Assembly (NCBI RefSeq): GCF_002838765.1
Contig: NZ_CP025120.1
Location: 1,178,001-1,242,000 of the forward strand
Reading direction: 5' to 3'
DNA from: Kangiella profundi
GTDB lineage: Bacteria; Pseudomonadota; Gammaproteobacteria; Enterobacterales; Kangiellaceae
DNA: 64,000 nt
The notes beneath the pieces were generated by a model that did not search any database, was not told the origin of the DNA, and saw nothing but the letters and a program-made list of their open reading frames with translations. The translations under genes and the position numbers were made by a program. Shown piece after piece: positions 9,421-20,133 of the stretch. The stretch's first letter is position 1. Every line of letters begins with the position of its first letter.

Positions 9421-11811
9421 ATGAACACTAATCTAAAGGCACTGGGTATTCCCTTGGCGGGTCTAGGTTTACTAGTGTCAACTCAACTAACTTTAGCAGC
9501 ACCGAAAATTCATGAGGTGCAGCCGTATCCCTATGAAGCTCCAAGTAATTTGGTAATCTGGGGTACAGGATTTGATGATCCGCAAATATATTTTGGTACG
9601 CACTCAAGCCCTCTGGTTATTAGTGCAGATCAGTCAGCTTGTGATGCGATGGCTTTCAATCCGGCTCCACCTCTTGATCCAACCGACTTTCAATGTCTAG
9701 TCGTGGACCTGCCATATGTCAATAATGGTTCGCCCGCAGTTCCTTCTGGAGACTATCTACTGAAAATAGTCGTTGAAGGAGGGATCGATGTTTGTGGTGA
9801 GAAACCTTCAGCCTTAACCTTTATGTACACGCCTAGTGACTGTAGCGGTTACAGTTCGCAAGAAGGGGCTACCTGTTCAGGCGACATGACAGGCGCTATT
9901 GGTGCAACAACAATTAACGCATTTGGAAGAGATTCAGAAAAGTGGAATTATCCTTCGATGATCTATCCAGGCGAAGATGTGACATTTACTGCATCGGTGT
10001 CTGGTAAATGGGGTAACCAGTTAAATGTTGAGTTCAGTGAAAATGGTCTGAGCCAAACAATTGGTCTACATACCTCATGTTCTCAGCCATTAATATTAGG
10101 TGATGTATACGGCAGTTTTACTCTGGTTGATTTTGTTGGTCAATCTGGTGGTCCTGCACAGCAAATCGATCTTTATGATCTTACTCTTGGTGGAGTTGGT
10201 CCGCAGGGCCCACAAGGTGAGGCTGGTCCAGAAGGACCTCAAGGCCCTCAAGGTGACACTGGCCCAGCAGGTCCACAGGGTGATACTGGTCCAGCAGGTC
10301 CACAGGGTGATACTGGTCCAGCAGGTCCTCAAGGTGCTCAAGGTGACACAGGCCCAGCAGGCCCACAAGGCGAAGCCGGTCCAGCAGGTCCACAAGGTGA
10401 AACCGGTCCAGCAGGTCCACAAGGTGAAGCCGGTCCAGCAGGTCCACAAGGTGATACTGGCCCAGCAGGCCCACAAGGTGATACTGGCCCAGCAGGCCCA
10501 CAAGGTGATACCGGTCCAGCCGGTCCGCAGGGTGAAACTGGTGCCACAGGCCCACAGGGTCCAGCCGGCCCTCAAGGTGAAACTGGTGCCACAGGTCCAC
10601 AAGGCCCAGCAGGTCCTCAAGGTGAAACTGGTGCCACAGGCCCTCAAGGTCCTAAAGGTGACACAGGTGATACTGGTGCTACAGGTCCACAAGGCCCAGC
10701 AGGTCCTCAAGGTGAAACTGGTGCCACAGGCCCTCAAGGTCCTAAAGGTGACACAGGTGATACTGGTGCTACAGGTCCACAAGGCCCAGCAGGTCCTCAA
10801 GGTGAAACTGGTGCCACAGGCCCTCAAGGTCCTAAAGGTGACACAGGTGATACCGGTGCCACAGGCCCACAAGGCCCAGCAGGTCCACAAGGTGAAACTG
10901 GTGCCACAGGCCCTCAAGGTCCTAAAGGTGACACAGGTGATACTGGTGCCACAGGTCCACAAGGCCCAGCAGGTCCTCAAGGTGAAACTGGTGCCACAGG
11001 CCCACAAGGTCCAGCCGGTCCTCAAGGTGAAACTGGTGCCACAGGCCCACAAGGTCCACAGGGTGATACCGGTGCTACAGGTCCACAAGGTCCTCAAGGT
11101 CCACAGGGTGATACCGGTGCTACAGGTCCACAAGGCCCTCAAGGTCCACAGGGTGATACCGGTGCCACAGGCCCACAAGGCCCTCAAGGTCCACAGGGTG
11201 ATACCGGTGCCACAGGTCCACAAGGTCCTCAAGGTCCACAGGGTGATACCGGTGCCACAGGCCCACAAGGCCCTCAAGGTCCAATGGGACCAATGGGTCC
11301 TCAAGGCCCACAGGGCGAGAAAGGTGATACCGGTGACACTGGTGCTACCGGCCCAATGGGTCCTCAAGGTCCACAAGGTGAAACTGGACCAGCTGGTGGT
11401 GGTTCAAACCTACTATGCTTCGCGACTGACCAGACAATTGGCTCGCAAGGTAAATACATGGGGCTTGGCCAACAAGGTGGTCATCATGTTGAAGTGGGTG
11501 TCGTAGTGCCATTCCTTGAAGGTGCGATTGTTCAACAGTTCGTTGTTAAAGCAGCACAAGGTAATACAGCTCGATCTGGTAAAGCCTGGGTATACCATGA
11601 CGGTCCTACTCAGTTTGGTCAGCCTTTAGGTAGTTGCGACTTGGTACCAAGCGATCCTACTGAAGATAGAACTGTTTGTAGCGGTATAGCTGCTGGTGTT
11701 CTCAGTGATTTCGATAGCTTAAGTATCTTTATCAAAACTGACGACGGGCAAGGTAGTTTCGTAGGAGCTACTGCCTGCTTGATAATCGAGACTGAACCTC
11801 AGGCTCAATAG
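9421..11811 (+). CDS. Secreted collagen-like Gly-X-Y repeat protein
   Basis: About 796 residues from the ATG at 9421, chosen because GGAGGG lies nine bases upstream and the reading gives a clean signal peptide ending near TLAA (residues 1-26). An in-frame ATG at 9394, with its own GGGAGG, is the alternative. The N-terminal globular part (27-259) begins with an IPT/TIG-like stretch ([15 protein letters not shown]) and contains several cysteines. Residues 260-658 are 133 uninterrupted Gly-X-Y triplets rich in GPQ, GDT, GAT and GPA. A Cys-containing C-terminal domain (659-796) may nucleate trimer formation. Likely an exported surface or matrix protein; no anchor motif is visible. A rho-independent terminator follows. 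Confidence 0.88.
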   Translation: MNTNLKALGIPLAGLGLLVSTQLTLAAPKIHEVQPYPYEAPSNLVIWGTGFDDPQIYFGTHSSPLVISADQSACDAMAFNPAPPLDPTDFQCLVVDLPYVNNGSPAVPSGDYLLKIVVEGGIDVCGEKPSALTFMYTPSDCSGYSSQEGATCSGDMTGAIGATTINAFGRDSEKWNYPSMIYPGEDVTFTASVSGKWGNQLNVEFSENGLSQTIGLHTSCSQPLILGDVYGSFTLVDFVGQSGGPAQQIDLYDLTLGGVGPQGPQGEAGPEGPQGPQGDTGPAGPQGDTGPAGPQGDTGPAGPQGAQGDTGPAGPQGEAGPAGPQGETGPAGPQGEAGPAGPQGDTGPAGPQGDTGPAGPQGDTGPAGPQGETGATGPQGPAGPQGETGATGPQGPAGPQGETGATGPQGPKGDTGDTGATGPQGPAGPQGETGATGPQGPKGDTGDTGATGPQGPAGPQGETGATGPQGPKGDTGDTGATGPQGPAGPQGETGATGPQGPKGDTGDTGATGPQGPAGPQGETGATGPQGPAGPQGETGATGPQGPQGDTGATGPQGPQGPQGDTGATGPQGPQGPQGDTGATGPQGPQGPQGDTGATGPQGPQGPQGDTGATGPQGPQGPMGPMGPQGPQGEKGDTGDTGATGPMGPQGPQGETGPAGGGSNLLCFATDQTIGSQGKYMGLGQQGGHHVEVGVVVPFLEGAIVQQFVVKAAQGNTARSGKAWVYHDGPTQFGQPLGSCDLVPSDPTEDRTVCSGIAAGVLSDFDSLSIFIKTDDGQGSFVGATACLIIETEPQAQ
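10198..11394 (+). repeat. Nested tandem repeats encoding the collagen region
   Basis: The 1197-bp Gly-X-Y tract has several nested periods: 9 bp (one triplet), early 27-bp units (GDTGPAGPQ), four consecutive 90-bp units starting at 10621, 10711, 10801 and 10891, and five 45-bp units starting at 11062, 11107, 11152, 11197 and 11242. Copies differ mainly at third codon positions. All periods are multiples of nine, so the Gly register is kept. The tract also opens long meaningless frames on both strands. Confidence 0.95.
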
Positions 11812-11861
11812 CAAATTAGTCCTTAACCCCCAAGTGGCAGTCTCCTAGCCACTAAACCCGC

Positions 11862-11890
11862 AACGCGCCACATCATGTGGCGCGTTTTTT
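11862..11890 (+). terminator. Rho-independent terminator of the collagen-like gene
   Basis: Perfect inverted repeat AACGCGCCACAT (11862-11873) / ATGTGGCGCGTT (11875-11886), followed by a T run ending at 11890. It abuts the stop of the convergent cysZ gene. Confidence 0.93.
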
Positions 11891-11891
11891 A

Positions 11892-12695
11892 TTAGCGATA
11901 TTCTTTGATAGATTGGCTGCCCAACATGTCTTTTCTGTAATGCTCATACCACATCTTAGTTGCACCACAGACCGCGGCAGGCATTACCAGCAGATTGATA
12001 AAGGGAATCATGGTCATCAACATCACCATGGCGCCAAATCCAAAAGTGCCGCCACGCTTTTGCTGTAATGCTTTTAGCATATCCTGAAAAGGGATTTTGT
12101 GGTTATCCATCGGATAGTCGACATACTGTACCGACATCATCCATGCATTGAAAATGAACCAGATAATAGGGAAGGCTAGCGCTCCAATAAGTGGAATGAA
12201 AAGGATAAGTAAGCAGACAAGAGCTCTGGGAATGTAGTATTTAAGCTTAATCCATTCGCGTCCGAACAATCTTGGGATATCCTTAACCAATGCCCAGAAT
12301 CCTTGCTCTGGAAGTACTTTTTCATCGTATCCAGCAGTTGTGTGCAGCTTGTTTTCAACCGCCTCTGCAAGCAGTCCATTGAAAGGAGCTGCAATCCAGT
12401 TTGCGAGCATCGCAAAAAAGAAGAAAATAAACAGAATGCCACCCAGAATGACCACTGGCCACATAAGCCAGGCAAGAGCTGTGCCTAGCCATTCCCAGGC
12501 CCCCCAGCTTGCAATAGTCTGTTCAACCCATTGCGACCAACTGGAAACCTGAGAAACCAATAAAATCAATGCAGTAGATAGTAAAATTAAATTGATTGCT
12601 AAAGGAATCAAGACATACCGTTTGATGCCTTTTTGGGTTAACATGCGGAAACCGTCGGCGAGATAGTGGGCGCCATGAAAAGTGTTTTGAGCCAT
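11892..12695 (-). CDS. cysZ: CysZ-like sulfate permease (EI24 family)
   Basis: Inner-membrane protein linked to sulfate uptake for cysteine synthesis. The 267 residues match CysZ size and style. It opens with a FHGAHYLADGFRML amphipathic segment and has hydrophobic membrane segments near residues 30-50, 65-100, 145-185 and 205-235. The conserved-looking APFNGLLAEAVE lies after the second pair. It is divergent from smc-zipA-ligA; cysZ also neighbours zipA and ligA in E. coli, which supports the call. Confidence 0.88.
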   Translation of the reverse strand: MAQNTFHGAHYLADGFRMLTQKGIKRYVLIPLAINLILLSTALILLVSQVSSWSQWVEQTIASWGAWEWLGTALAWLMWPVVILGGILFIFFFFAMLANWIAAPFNGLLAEAVENKLHTTAGYDEKVLPEQGFWALVKDIPRLFGREWIKLKYYIPRALVCLLILFIPLIGALAFPIIWFIFNAWMMSVQYVDYPMDNHKIPFQDMLKALQQKRGGTFGFGAMVMLMTMIPFINLLVMPAAVCGATKMWYEHYRKDMLGSQSIKEYR

Positions 12696-12866
12696 GTGGA
12701 TTTTTTTACGTTTACTATGTGCTTATTGGATGAAAATAATTTACACTTAAACGCTTTAGATTATAACCCTGCAAATGTAACAGGGCCTTTCATACAATTA
12801 ATAATATTGCCAGTTCGTTCAAAATGTTGGGTTGGCTTTTGACTAAAAAATAGACGAATAACATAG

Positions 12867-15800
12867 ATGCGATTAAAACAAATTAAACTAGCAGGTTTTA
12901 AATCATTCGTAGATCCAACCACGGTATCCTTGCCGAGTAACCTGACCGCAATTGTTGGTCCTAATGGTTGTGGTAAGTCGAACCTTATTGATGCGGTACG
13001 TTGGGTAATGGGGGAGTCATCTGCAAAGAACCTTCGTGGTGATGCAATGACTGACGTGATTTTCAACGGCTCAACCGGACGTAAACCTGTTGGCCAGGCC
13101 AGCATTGAGCTGGTTTTTGATAATTCTGACGGAACTGTACAAGGCGAGTTTGCCAACTACAACGAAATATCCGTCAAGCGTATGGTTAACCGCGAAGCTC
13201 AATCGAGCTATTTCTTGAATGGAACTCGTTGTCGTCGTAAAGACATCACTGATATTTTCCTGGGCACCGGTCTTGGTCCACGCAGTTATGCAATCATCGA
13301 GCAGGGCATGATTTCTCGCCTTATCGAGTCAAAACCTCATGAGTTACGCATCTTCCTCGAAGAAGCCGCTGGTATATCAAAATACAAAGAGCGTCGTAAG
13401 GAAACTGAAAACCGTATTCGTCATACCCGTGATAATTTAGACCGATTAACCGATTTACGAGAAGAGCTTGGTAAACAGCTATCTCACCTCAAGCGTCAGG
13501 CAACCTCTGCCGAACGATATAAAGAATACAAAGCTGAAGAGCGAGAGTTAAAAGCGCAGTTAGCAGCTATCCGCTGGCAGACCTTCAACAGTAAGATTGA
13601 AGCATTAGATGATGCTATCCAGAAAATGGAAACCGAAGTTGAGGCTAAAATTGCCGATCAACGTCACGCTGATAGTGAAATCGAAAAGTCTCGCGAACTA
13701 CACATTGAATTAACTGATGCTCATAGTGAAGTGCAGGGTCGCTTCTATGGAATCGGTGCTGACATTGCTCGTTTAGAGCAGGCCATCGAGCATGCCCGCC
13801 AGCAAAAATCTCAATTACTGGAAGATAAGGCACAGGTTCAAAGCTCGCTGGATAAATTGCGTGAACAGTTACGTTTCGATGAGTCTAAACTAGAAGAGTT
13901 AATGACTGAGTTGTTGCAATCTGAGCCAGATCTGGAATTGAAAACAGAGCAGGTTGAAGAGCAGCAGCAACAGCTACAGGATATGGAAGAAGACATGCGC
14001 CTGTGGCAACAGGACTGGGATGTGTTCAATCAACAGGCTCATGCAAATGCACAGAAAACCGAAGTTGAGAAAACTCGGATTCAGCACCTTGAGTCACATA
14101 TTGCTCGCTATACCAAACGTCTTGAAGATATCCGCGCAGAGATCAATCAGCAAGAATCCAGCCCAATGGAAAATGATCTGGTTGAGATAGCGAAAGAATT
14201 AAGCTTGGCTGAAGAGCAGTCAGAGCGATTAGAAGAAGAAGTTTCCAATGCGGTTGAGCAGATCAATCAGATCCGCCAGCAGCAGCGTGAGCATAACCAG
14301 AAACTGGAAGTATCTAGAAAAGAATTGCGTGGCCTTGAGTCTCGTAAGATTTCTTTGGAAGCATTACAAAGCGCTGCGCTTGGTGGCCAAAGCGAAGAGT
14401 CAGTTGACTGGTTAAAACAACAGGGCCTGGATTCAAAGTCTCGCCTTGCACAAAATATCTCTGTTGACTCTGGTTGGGAGTTAGCAGCAGAAACGGTTTT
14501 GGGAGAAAATCTCGAAGCAGTTGTGGTTAAAGATAGCCACGAATTTGCAAACTCATTAGCAGGACTCGCCAGCGGTAAACTGATTTTAGTTTCTGATGGA
14601 TCATCCGCAGGAAACTTCCCAAATACTCTACATAGTAAAATCAAAGGTGCGGATGCGCTTGCTGGTCAATTAAGTAAAGTAAAGGTTGCTGATTCATTAG
14701 AACAGGCAATAAGTATTCGTGCTCAACTTGCCGATGATGAATCGGTCATTACCCAAGATGGACTATGGTTAGGCAAAAACTGGCTTAGAGTATCTAAGCA
14801 GTCAGAGCAGGGCGCTGGTATTCTTGAGCGCGAAGCTGAGCTTAATGAGCTGGCAGTAAAAATTGAACAGCAAGAAGCAGTTTTGGAAGAGTTTGAGCAA
14901 ACCAAAGAGCGATTGTCTGAACAGCTTTCAGAGCAAGAGCAATTGTGGCAATCGAAGCAATCTCAGTTAGCACAAGCCAGTAGAACCTACAGTGAGCTAC
15001 GCGCAAAAGTGGGCTCCCAGCAGGCTAAATTGGAACAGGCGAAAAATCGTTTGGAGCGTTTGCAGAAAGAGCAGCGCGATGTGATGCAACAGCTTCAAGA
15101 CGACGAAGAGTTGTTAGCGAAGAGCCGTCAACAAATTGAGCTGATGGTTGACAGCATGGCGGATGATAACGAGCGCCGTGAAAAAATGACTGCTGAGCGC
15201 GAAGAGAAGCGTGCACAATTAGAAGCTAAAAGACAACAGGCTCGTCAAGTTAAGGACGAGCAGCATCAATTGGCAATTCGTGTCAGTGCAGTTAAAGCAG
15301 AAGTTAATTCAACCCGAGCTGGATTTGAGCGTGTCAACTCTCAAATTGGTGAGTTAACGTCGCGTAAAGTTGAATTGGAAAACCGATTAAGTTCTGAACA
15401 GGATCCAACGGAAGATTATCAAATTGAACTTGAGCAAGCACTAGAAAAACGTTTGCTGGTTGAAGAAGAACTCAAGCAGGCACGAAATAAATTGTCAGAG
15501 ATTGATGACAAGATGCGTAAGTTGGAGCGTCAACGTCATGAATCGGAGCAACAAGCCCAAGGCGTTCGTTCTCGTCTGGAAAAGTTACGTATGGACTGGC
15601 AGGAAGCCAAAACTCGCCAGAATACTCAGTCTGAAATTCTTGCTGATGCCAGAGCTAATGTCGAAACGATTCTAGAAGAGCTACCTGAAGAAGCAAATGA
15701 GCAGCAGTGGCTGAATCAGATTGAAGAAATTACCGGTAAAATTCAGCGCCTGGGTGCCATCAACCTGGCAGCAATTGAAGAGTACAAAGCTGCTGAAGAG

Positions 15801-16364
15801 CGGAAGACCTACCTTGATGCTCAACATGAAGACCTCATTGAAGCACTCGAGACTTTAGAAAGTGCAATCCGTAAAATTGATCACGAGACACGCACCCGCT
15901 TTAAAGAGACCTTTGATAAAGTGAATAAGGGCGTGCAGGAATTATTCCCGAAAGTTTTTGGTGGCGGTCATGCTTACCTTGAACTAACCGGCGAAAATCT
16001 GCTTGATACAGGTGTTGCTGTGATGGCCCGTCCACCGGGTAAGCGAAACTCAACCATTCACCTGTTATCTGGTGGAGAGAAAGCATTGACAGCAATTTCT
16101 CTAGTATTCTCGATTTTCCGTTTGAACCCTGCACCATTCTGTATGCTGGATGAGGTTGATGCACCACTTGACGATGCTAACGTTGGTCGTTATGCCAATC
16201 TGGTGAAAGAGATGAGTGATCAGGTTCAGTTCATTGCAATTACCCACAATAAAATTGCAATGGAAATGGCACACAATCTGTTAGGTGTTACTATGAGCGA
16301 GCCAGGCGTTTCACGCGTGGTTTCAGTGGACGTAGATGAAGCAGCTGCATTAGCCGCTTCTTAA
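12867..16364 (+). CDS. smc: Chromosome segregation ATPase SMC
   Basis: Condensin ATPase that organises and segregates the chromosome with ScpA and ScpB. Its 1165 residues follow the SMC plan. The N-terminal head has Walker A GPNGCGKSN (about 32-40). Coiled coil runs from about 170-500, the hinge is about 510-650, and return coiled coil runs to about 990. The C-terminal head has signature LLSGGEKALTA and Walker B FCMLDEVDAPLDD. The start gives the canonical MRLKQIKLAGFKSF; the ribosome-binding site is weak. It heads a smc-zipA-ligA cluster, and use of Smc rather than MukBEF separates this organism from enterobacteria. Confidence 0.97.
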   Translation: MRLKQIKLAGFKSFVDPTTVSLPSNLTAIVGPNGCGKSNLIDAVRWVMGESSAKNLRGDAMTDVIFNGSTGRKPVGQASIELVFDNSDGTVQGEFANYNEISVKRMVNREAQSSYFLNGTRCRRKDITDIFLGTGLGPRSYAIIEQGMISRLIESKPHELRIFLEEAAGISKYKERRKETENRIRHTRDNLDRLTDLREELGKQLSHLKRQATSAERYKEYKAEERELKAQLAAIRWQTFNSKIEALDDAIQKMETEVEAKIADQRHADSEIEKSRELHIELTDAHSEVQGRFYGIGADIARLEQAIEHARQQKSQLLEDKAQVQSSLDKLREQLRFDESKLEELMTELLQSEPDLELKTEQVEEQQQQLQDMEEDMRLWQQDWDVFNQQAHANAQKTEVEKTRIQHLESHIARYTKRLEDIRAEINQQESSPMENDLVEIAKELSLAEEQSERLEEEVSNAVEQINQIRQQQREHNQKLEVSRKELRGLESRKISLEALQSAALGGQSEESVDWLKQQGLDSKSRLAQNISVDSGWELAAETVLGENLEAVVVKDSHEFANSLAGLASGKLILVSDGSSAGNFPNTLHSKIKGADALAGQLSKVKVADSLEQAISIRAQLADDESVITQDGLWLGKNWLRVSKQSEQGAGILEREAELNELAVKIEQQEAVLEEFEQTKERLSEQLSEQEQLWQSKQSQLAQASRTYSELRAKVGSQQAKLEQAKNRLERLQKEQRDVMQQLQDDEELLAKSRQQIELMVDSMADDNERREKMTAEREEKRAQLEAKRQQARQVKDEQHQLAIRVSAVKAEVNSTRAGFERVNSQIGELTSRKVELENRLSSEQDPTEDYQIELEQALEKRLLVEEELKQARNKLSEIDDKMRKLERQRHESEQQAQGVRSRLEKLRMDWQEAKTRQNTQSEILADARANVETILEELPEEANEQQWLNQIEEITGKIQRLGAINLAAIEEYKAAEERKTYLDAQHEDLIEALETLESAIRKIDHETRTRFKETFDKVNKGVQELFPKVFGGGHAYLELTGENLLDTGVAVMARPPGKRNSTIHLLSGGEKALTAISLVFSIFRLNPAPFCMLDEVDAPLDDANVGRYANLVKEMSDQVQFIAITHNKIAMEMAHNLLGVTMSEPGVSRVVSVDVDEAAALAAS

Positions 16365-16395
16365 CAATTAATATAATGAATGAAAAGGTGAAGTG

Positions 16396-17421
16396 ATGGA
16401 CTTGCAGTTCACTTTGTTACTGATAATCGTAGGCTTAATTATTATTGGCTTTATTTACTTCGATGCAAAACGTCGAAGTAAGGTTAGGCGAGAAAAAGTA
16501 GAGCGTGAGCTTTATGAGCAGCGCCTCGAGCAGCAGCGCGACAAAGGCGGTTTTGATCCTGATGGCATTGGTGAAGTCAGAGTCGTCGGCAAAAAGTCCG
16601 ATGTATCAACGGGCCAAAGCCATGAAGTCAGTTCTGATACGCAAACATATGCGACAGCTGCTACCGACGAAGTAAATGAAAAAATGTCCGAGCCATTCGC
16701 CTCTGAAGATATAGAGCAAACCCAAGCCAAAAAGCCTCTGGCTAGTGATGGTGTTCAGCAACATACTGCAACGAATGATGTGGGCGAGCATAAAGACCCA
16801 ATTATTGATGAAGACAATATTCCTGTTCTAGATGACGCACTGTTTGAATTTACCAGTGAGCATTTTAAGCGTGAAGCTGCAAAAGAAGCTGTTAAGACCG
16901 AACCAAAAGTTGAATCTAAGCCAGAGCAGCCTAAGCAAACCTCTCTTTTTGAAGAGGTCGAAGAAGAGAAACCTGCGGTAGAGGTTGAGCCTGATCTCAT
17001 TTTCTCATTATATGTCGTCGCCCCTCAGGATAAGCCATATCATGGTCCGGAACTGGTGCAAACACTGGTTGAGCAAGGTATGCGCCATGGTGATATGGAT
17101 ATTTTCCATCGCCATGCCCAAGCAAATGGTCGCGGTGCCGTTCAATTCAGCCTTGCCAATGCGTTTGAACCGGGCATTTTTGATTTAGATGACATCGAAA
17201 ACTTGCATTCAAAAGGGTTGGCTCTGTTTATGACACTGCCAGGACCTAAAAAACCGATGCAAGCTTACGAGTTAATGGTAAAGACAGCTCAGGCAATCAC
17301 TCAACAACTTGGTGGTCGCATACTTGATGGTAGCCGTAGTAATTTTAGTCGTCAGATTGAAACCCACCACAAAGAACAAATCAGTGAGTTCGAACGTCGT
17401 CAGCTGCTCAATAAACATTAA
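16396..17421 (+). CDS. zipA: Cell division protein ZipA
   Basis: Membrane anchor that tethers FtsZ to the inner membrane during division. The ATG at 16396 is preferred over the immediately preceding GTG; AAGGTG lies just upstream. About 341 residues: an N-terminal transmembrane helix (about 4-22, LLLIIVGLIIIGFIYF) and a basic patch. A long acidic/proline-containing linker runs from about 45-195. The C-terminal FtsZ-binding domain (about 200-341) begins with PDLIFSLYVVAP and includes FEPGIFDLDDIE. It lies 29 bp after smc and 29 bp before ligA, probably co-transcribed. Confidence 0.95.
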   Translation: MDLQFTLLLIIVGLIIIGFIYFDAKRRSKVRREKVERELYEQRLEQQRDKGGFDPDGIGEVRVVGKKSDVSTGQSHEVSSDTQTYATAATDEVNEKMSEPFASEDIEQTQAKKPLASDGVQQHTATNDVGEHKDPIIDEDNIPVLDDALFEFTSEHFKREAAKEAVKTEPKVESKPEQPKQTSLFEEVEEEKPAVEVEPDLIFSLYVVAPQDKPYHGPELVQTLVEQGMRHGDMDIFHRHAQANGRGAVQFSLANAFEPGIFDLDDIENLHSKGLALFMTLPGPKKPMQAYELMVKTAQAITQQLGGRILDGSRSNFSRQIETHHKEQISEFERRQLLNKH

Positions 17422-17441
17422 CCCAACCAATTCCAACATAG

Positions 17442-19466
<2,025 letters not shown>

Positions 19467-19478
19467 CAGGAGAGCCTG

Positions 19479-20045
19479 ATGAATCCACTGAAAACTGTTT
19501 TGCTAGTCTCAAGTTTATTGTCTAGTTTCTCACTGTTCGCTGAAGAAACTGCAGCATGTCAAAACTATGAGGTATTTGTTATGCGTCATCTTCCTAAAGA
19601 AGTGTCTCATGAACTACCGCCTAATAAAGATCCAGAACTAAGTATTCTTGGCAAGAAAATGGCAATTCAATTAGCGGAACTATCATTCATGAATCAGATT
19701 GATGCCGCTTTTTCAACTGATTATCTTAGAACTAGACAATCAATAAATCCTTCAGCGCAAAAGTATGACTTTGATGTTTATAGTTACGATCCGAGGAATA
19801 ATCAGTTACTTGTCGAGCGAGTTTATAAAGAGTTCTGTGGTAAGAGCATTATGATTATCGGCCACTCAAACACTGTCCCTAGTCTAGTTACTTCTTTTGG
19901 AGGTAGTTTTGAGGTAAGTTTTGCAGGGGAGAATTTGAACCATGATACTGAAATCTTTTTAGCGGAAAATGATTACGGTACCATCTTTCACGTCAAGAAA
20001 GAGCAAGGAAAGGTTCAGCAAAAATTGATAAAGATGATTCAATGA
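19479..20045 (+). CDS. Exported histidine-phosphatase-superfamily protein
   Basis: A 188-residue protein with a signal peptide (about 1-21, cleavage near LFAEE) after AGGAGAG. It shows the phosphoglycerate-mutase-like layout: FVMRHLP, with the catalytic RH but Leu instead of the usual Gly of RHG; a second arginine region FSTDYLRTRQS; and IMIIGHSNTVPSL carrying the second catalytic His. Likely a periplasmic phosphatase of unknown substrate. It lies 12 bp after ligA at the end of the cluster and is followed by a bidirectional terminator. Confidence 0.8.
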   Translation: MNPLKTVLLVSSLLSSFSLFAEETAACQNYEVFVMRHLPKEVSHELPPNKDPELSILGKKMAIQLAELSFMNQIDAAFSTDYLRTRQSINPSAQKYDFDVYSYDPRNNQLLVERVYKEFCGKSIMIIGHSNTVPSLVTSFGGSFEVSFAGENLNHDTEIFLAENDYGTIFHVKKEQGKVQQKLIKMIQ

Positions 20046-20087
20046 TTTGCGATTATATGATTTGCAACTAAAAGTTTATATCCAATA

Positions 20088-20115
20088 AAAAAGGAGGCGA
20101 TGATGCCTCCTTTTT
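20088..20115. terminator. Bidirectional terminator between the phosphatase gene and rne
   Basis: AAAAAGGAGGC (20088-20098) and GCCTCCTTTTT (20105-20115) form an 11-bp stem with a 6-nt loop. It carries A and T tracts on the two sides, so it can serve both convergent genes. Confidence 0.9.
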
Positions 20116-20133
20116 CTTTTTCAGCTTCAGCTT

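Noticed and set aside
10096..11376. 426-codon open frame on the reverse strand of the collagen tract
   Set aside because: It exists only because the Gly-X-Y repeats avoid stops in other frames. The translation is a low-complexity Trp/Cys/Thr repeat without signal, start context or domain.
10198..11394. Possible CRISPR or satellite array
   Set aside because: Repeats are in frame, contiguous, multiples of nine and coding; there are no unique spacers.
10100..11506. 468-codon forward frame overlapping the collagen gene
   Set aside because: Out-of-frame shadow of the same repeats, giving a monotonous Val/Gln/Lys product.
11877..12068. Small forward frame opposite cysZ
   Set aside because: It begins inside the terminator and is antisense to conserved coding sequence.
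12838..12866. TTGACT/CATAGA promoter just before smc
   Set aside because: The -10 would overlap the only plausible start codon, so the conserved N-terminus would not be transcribed.
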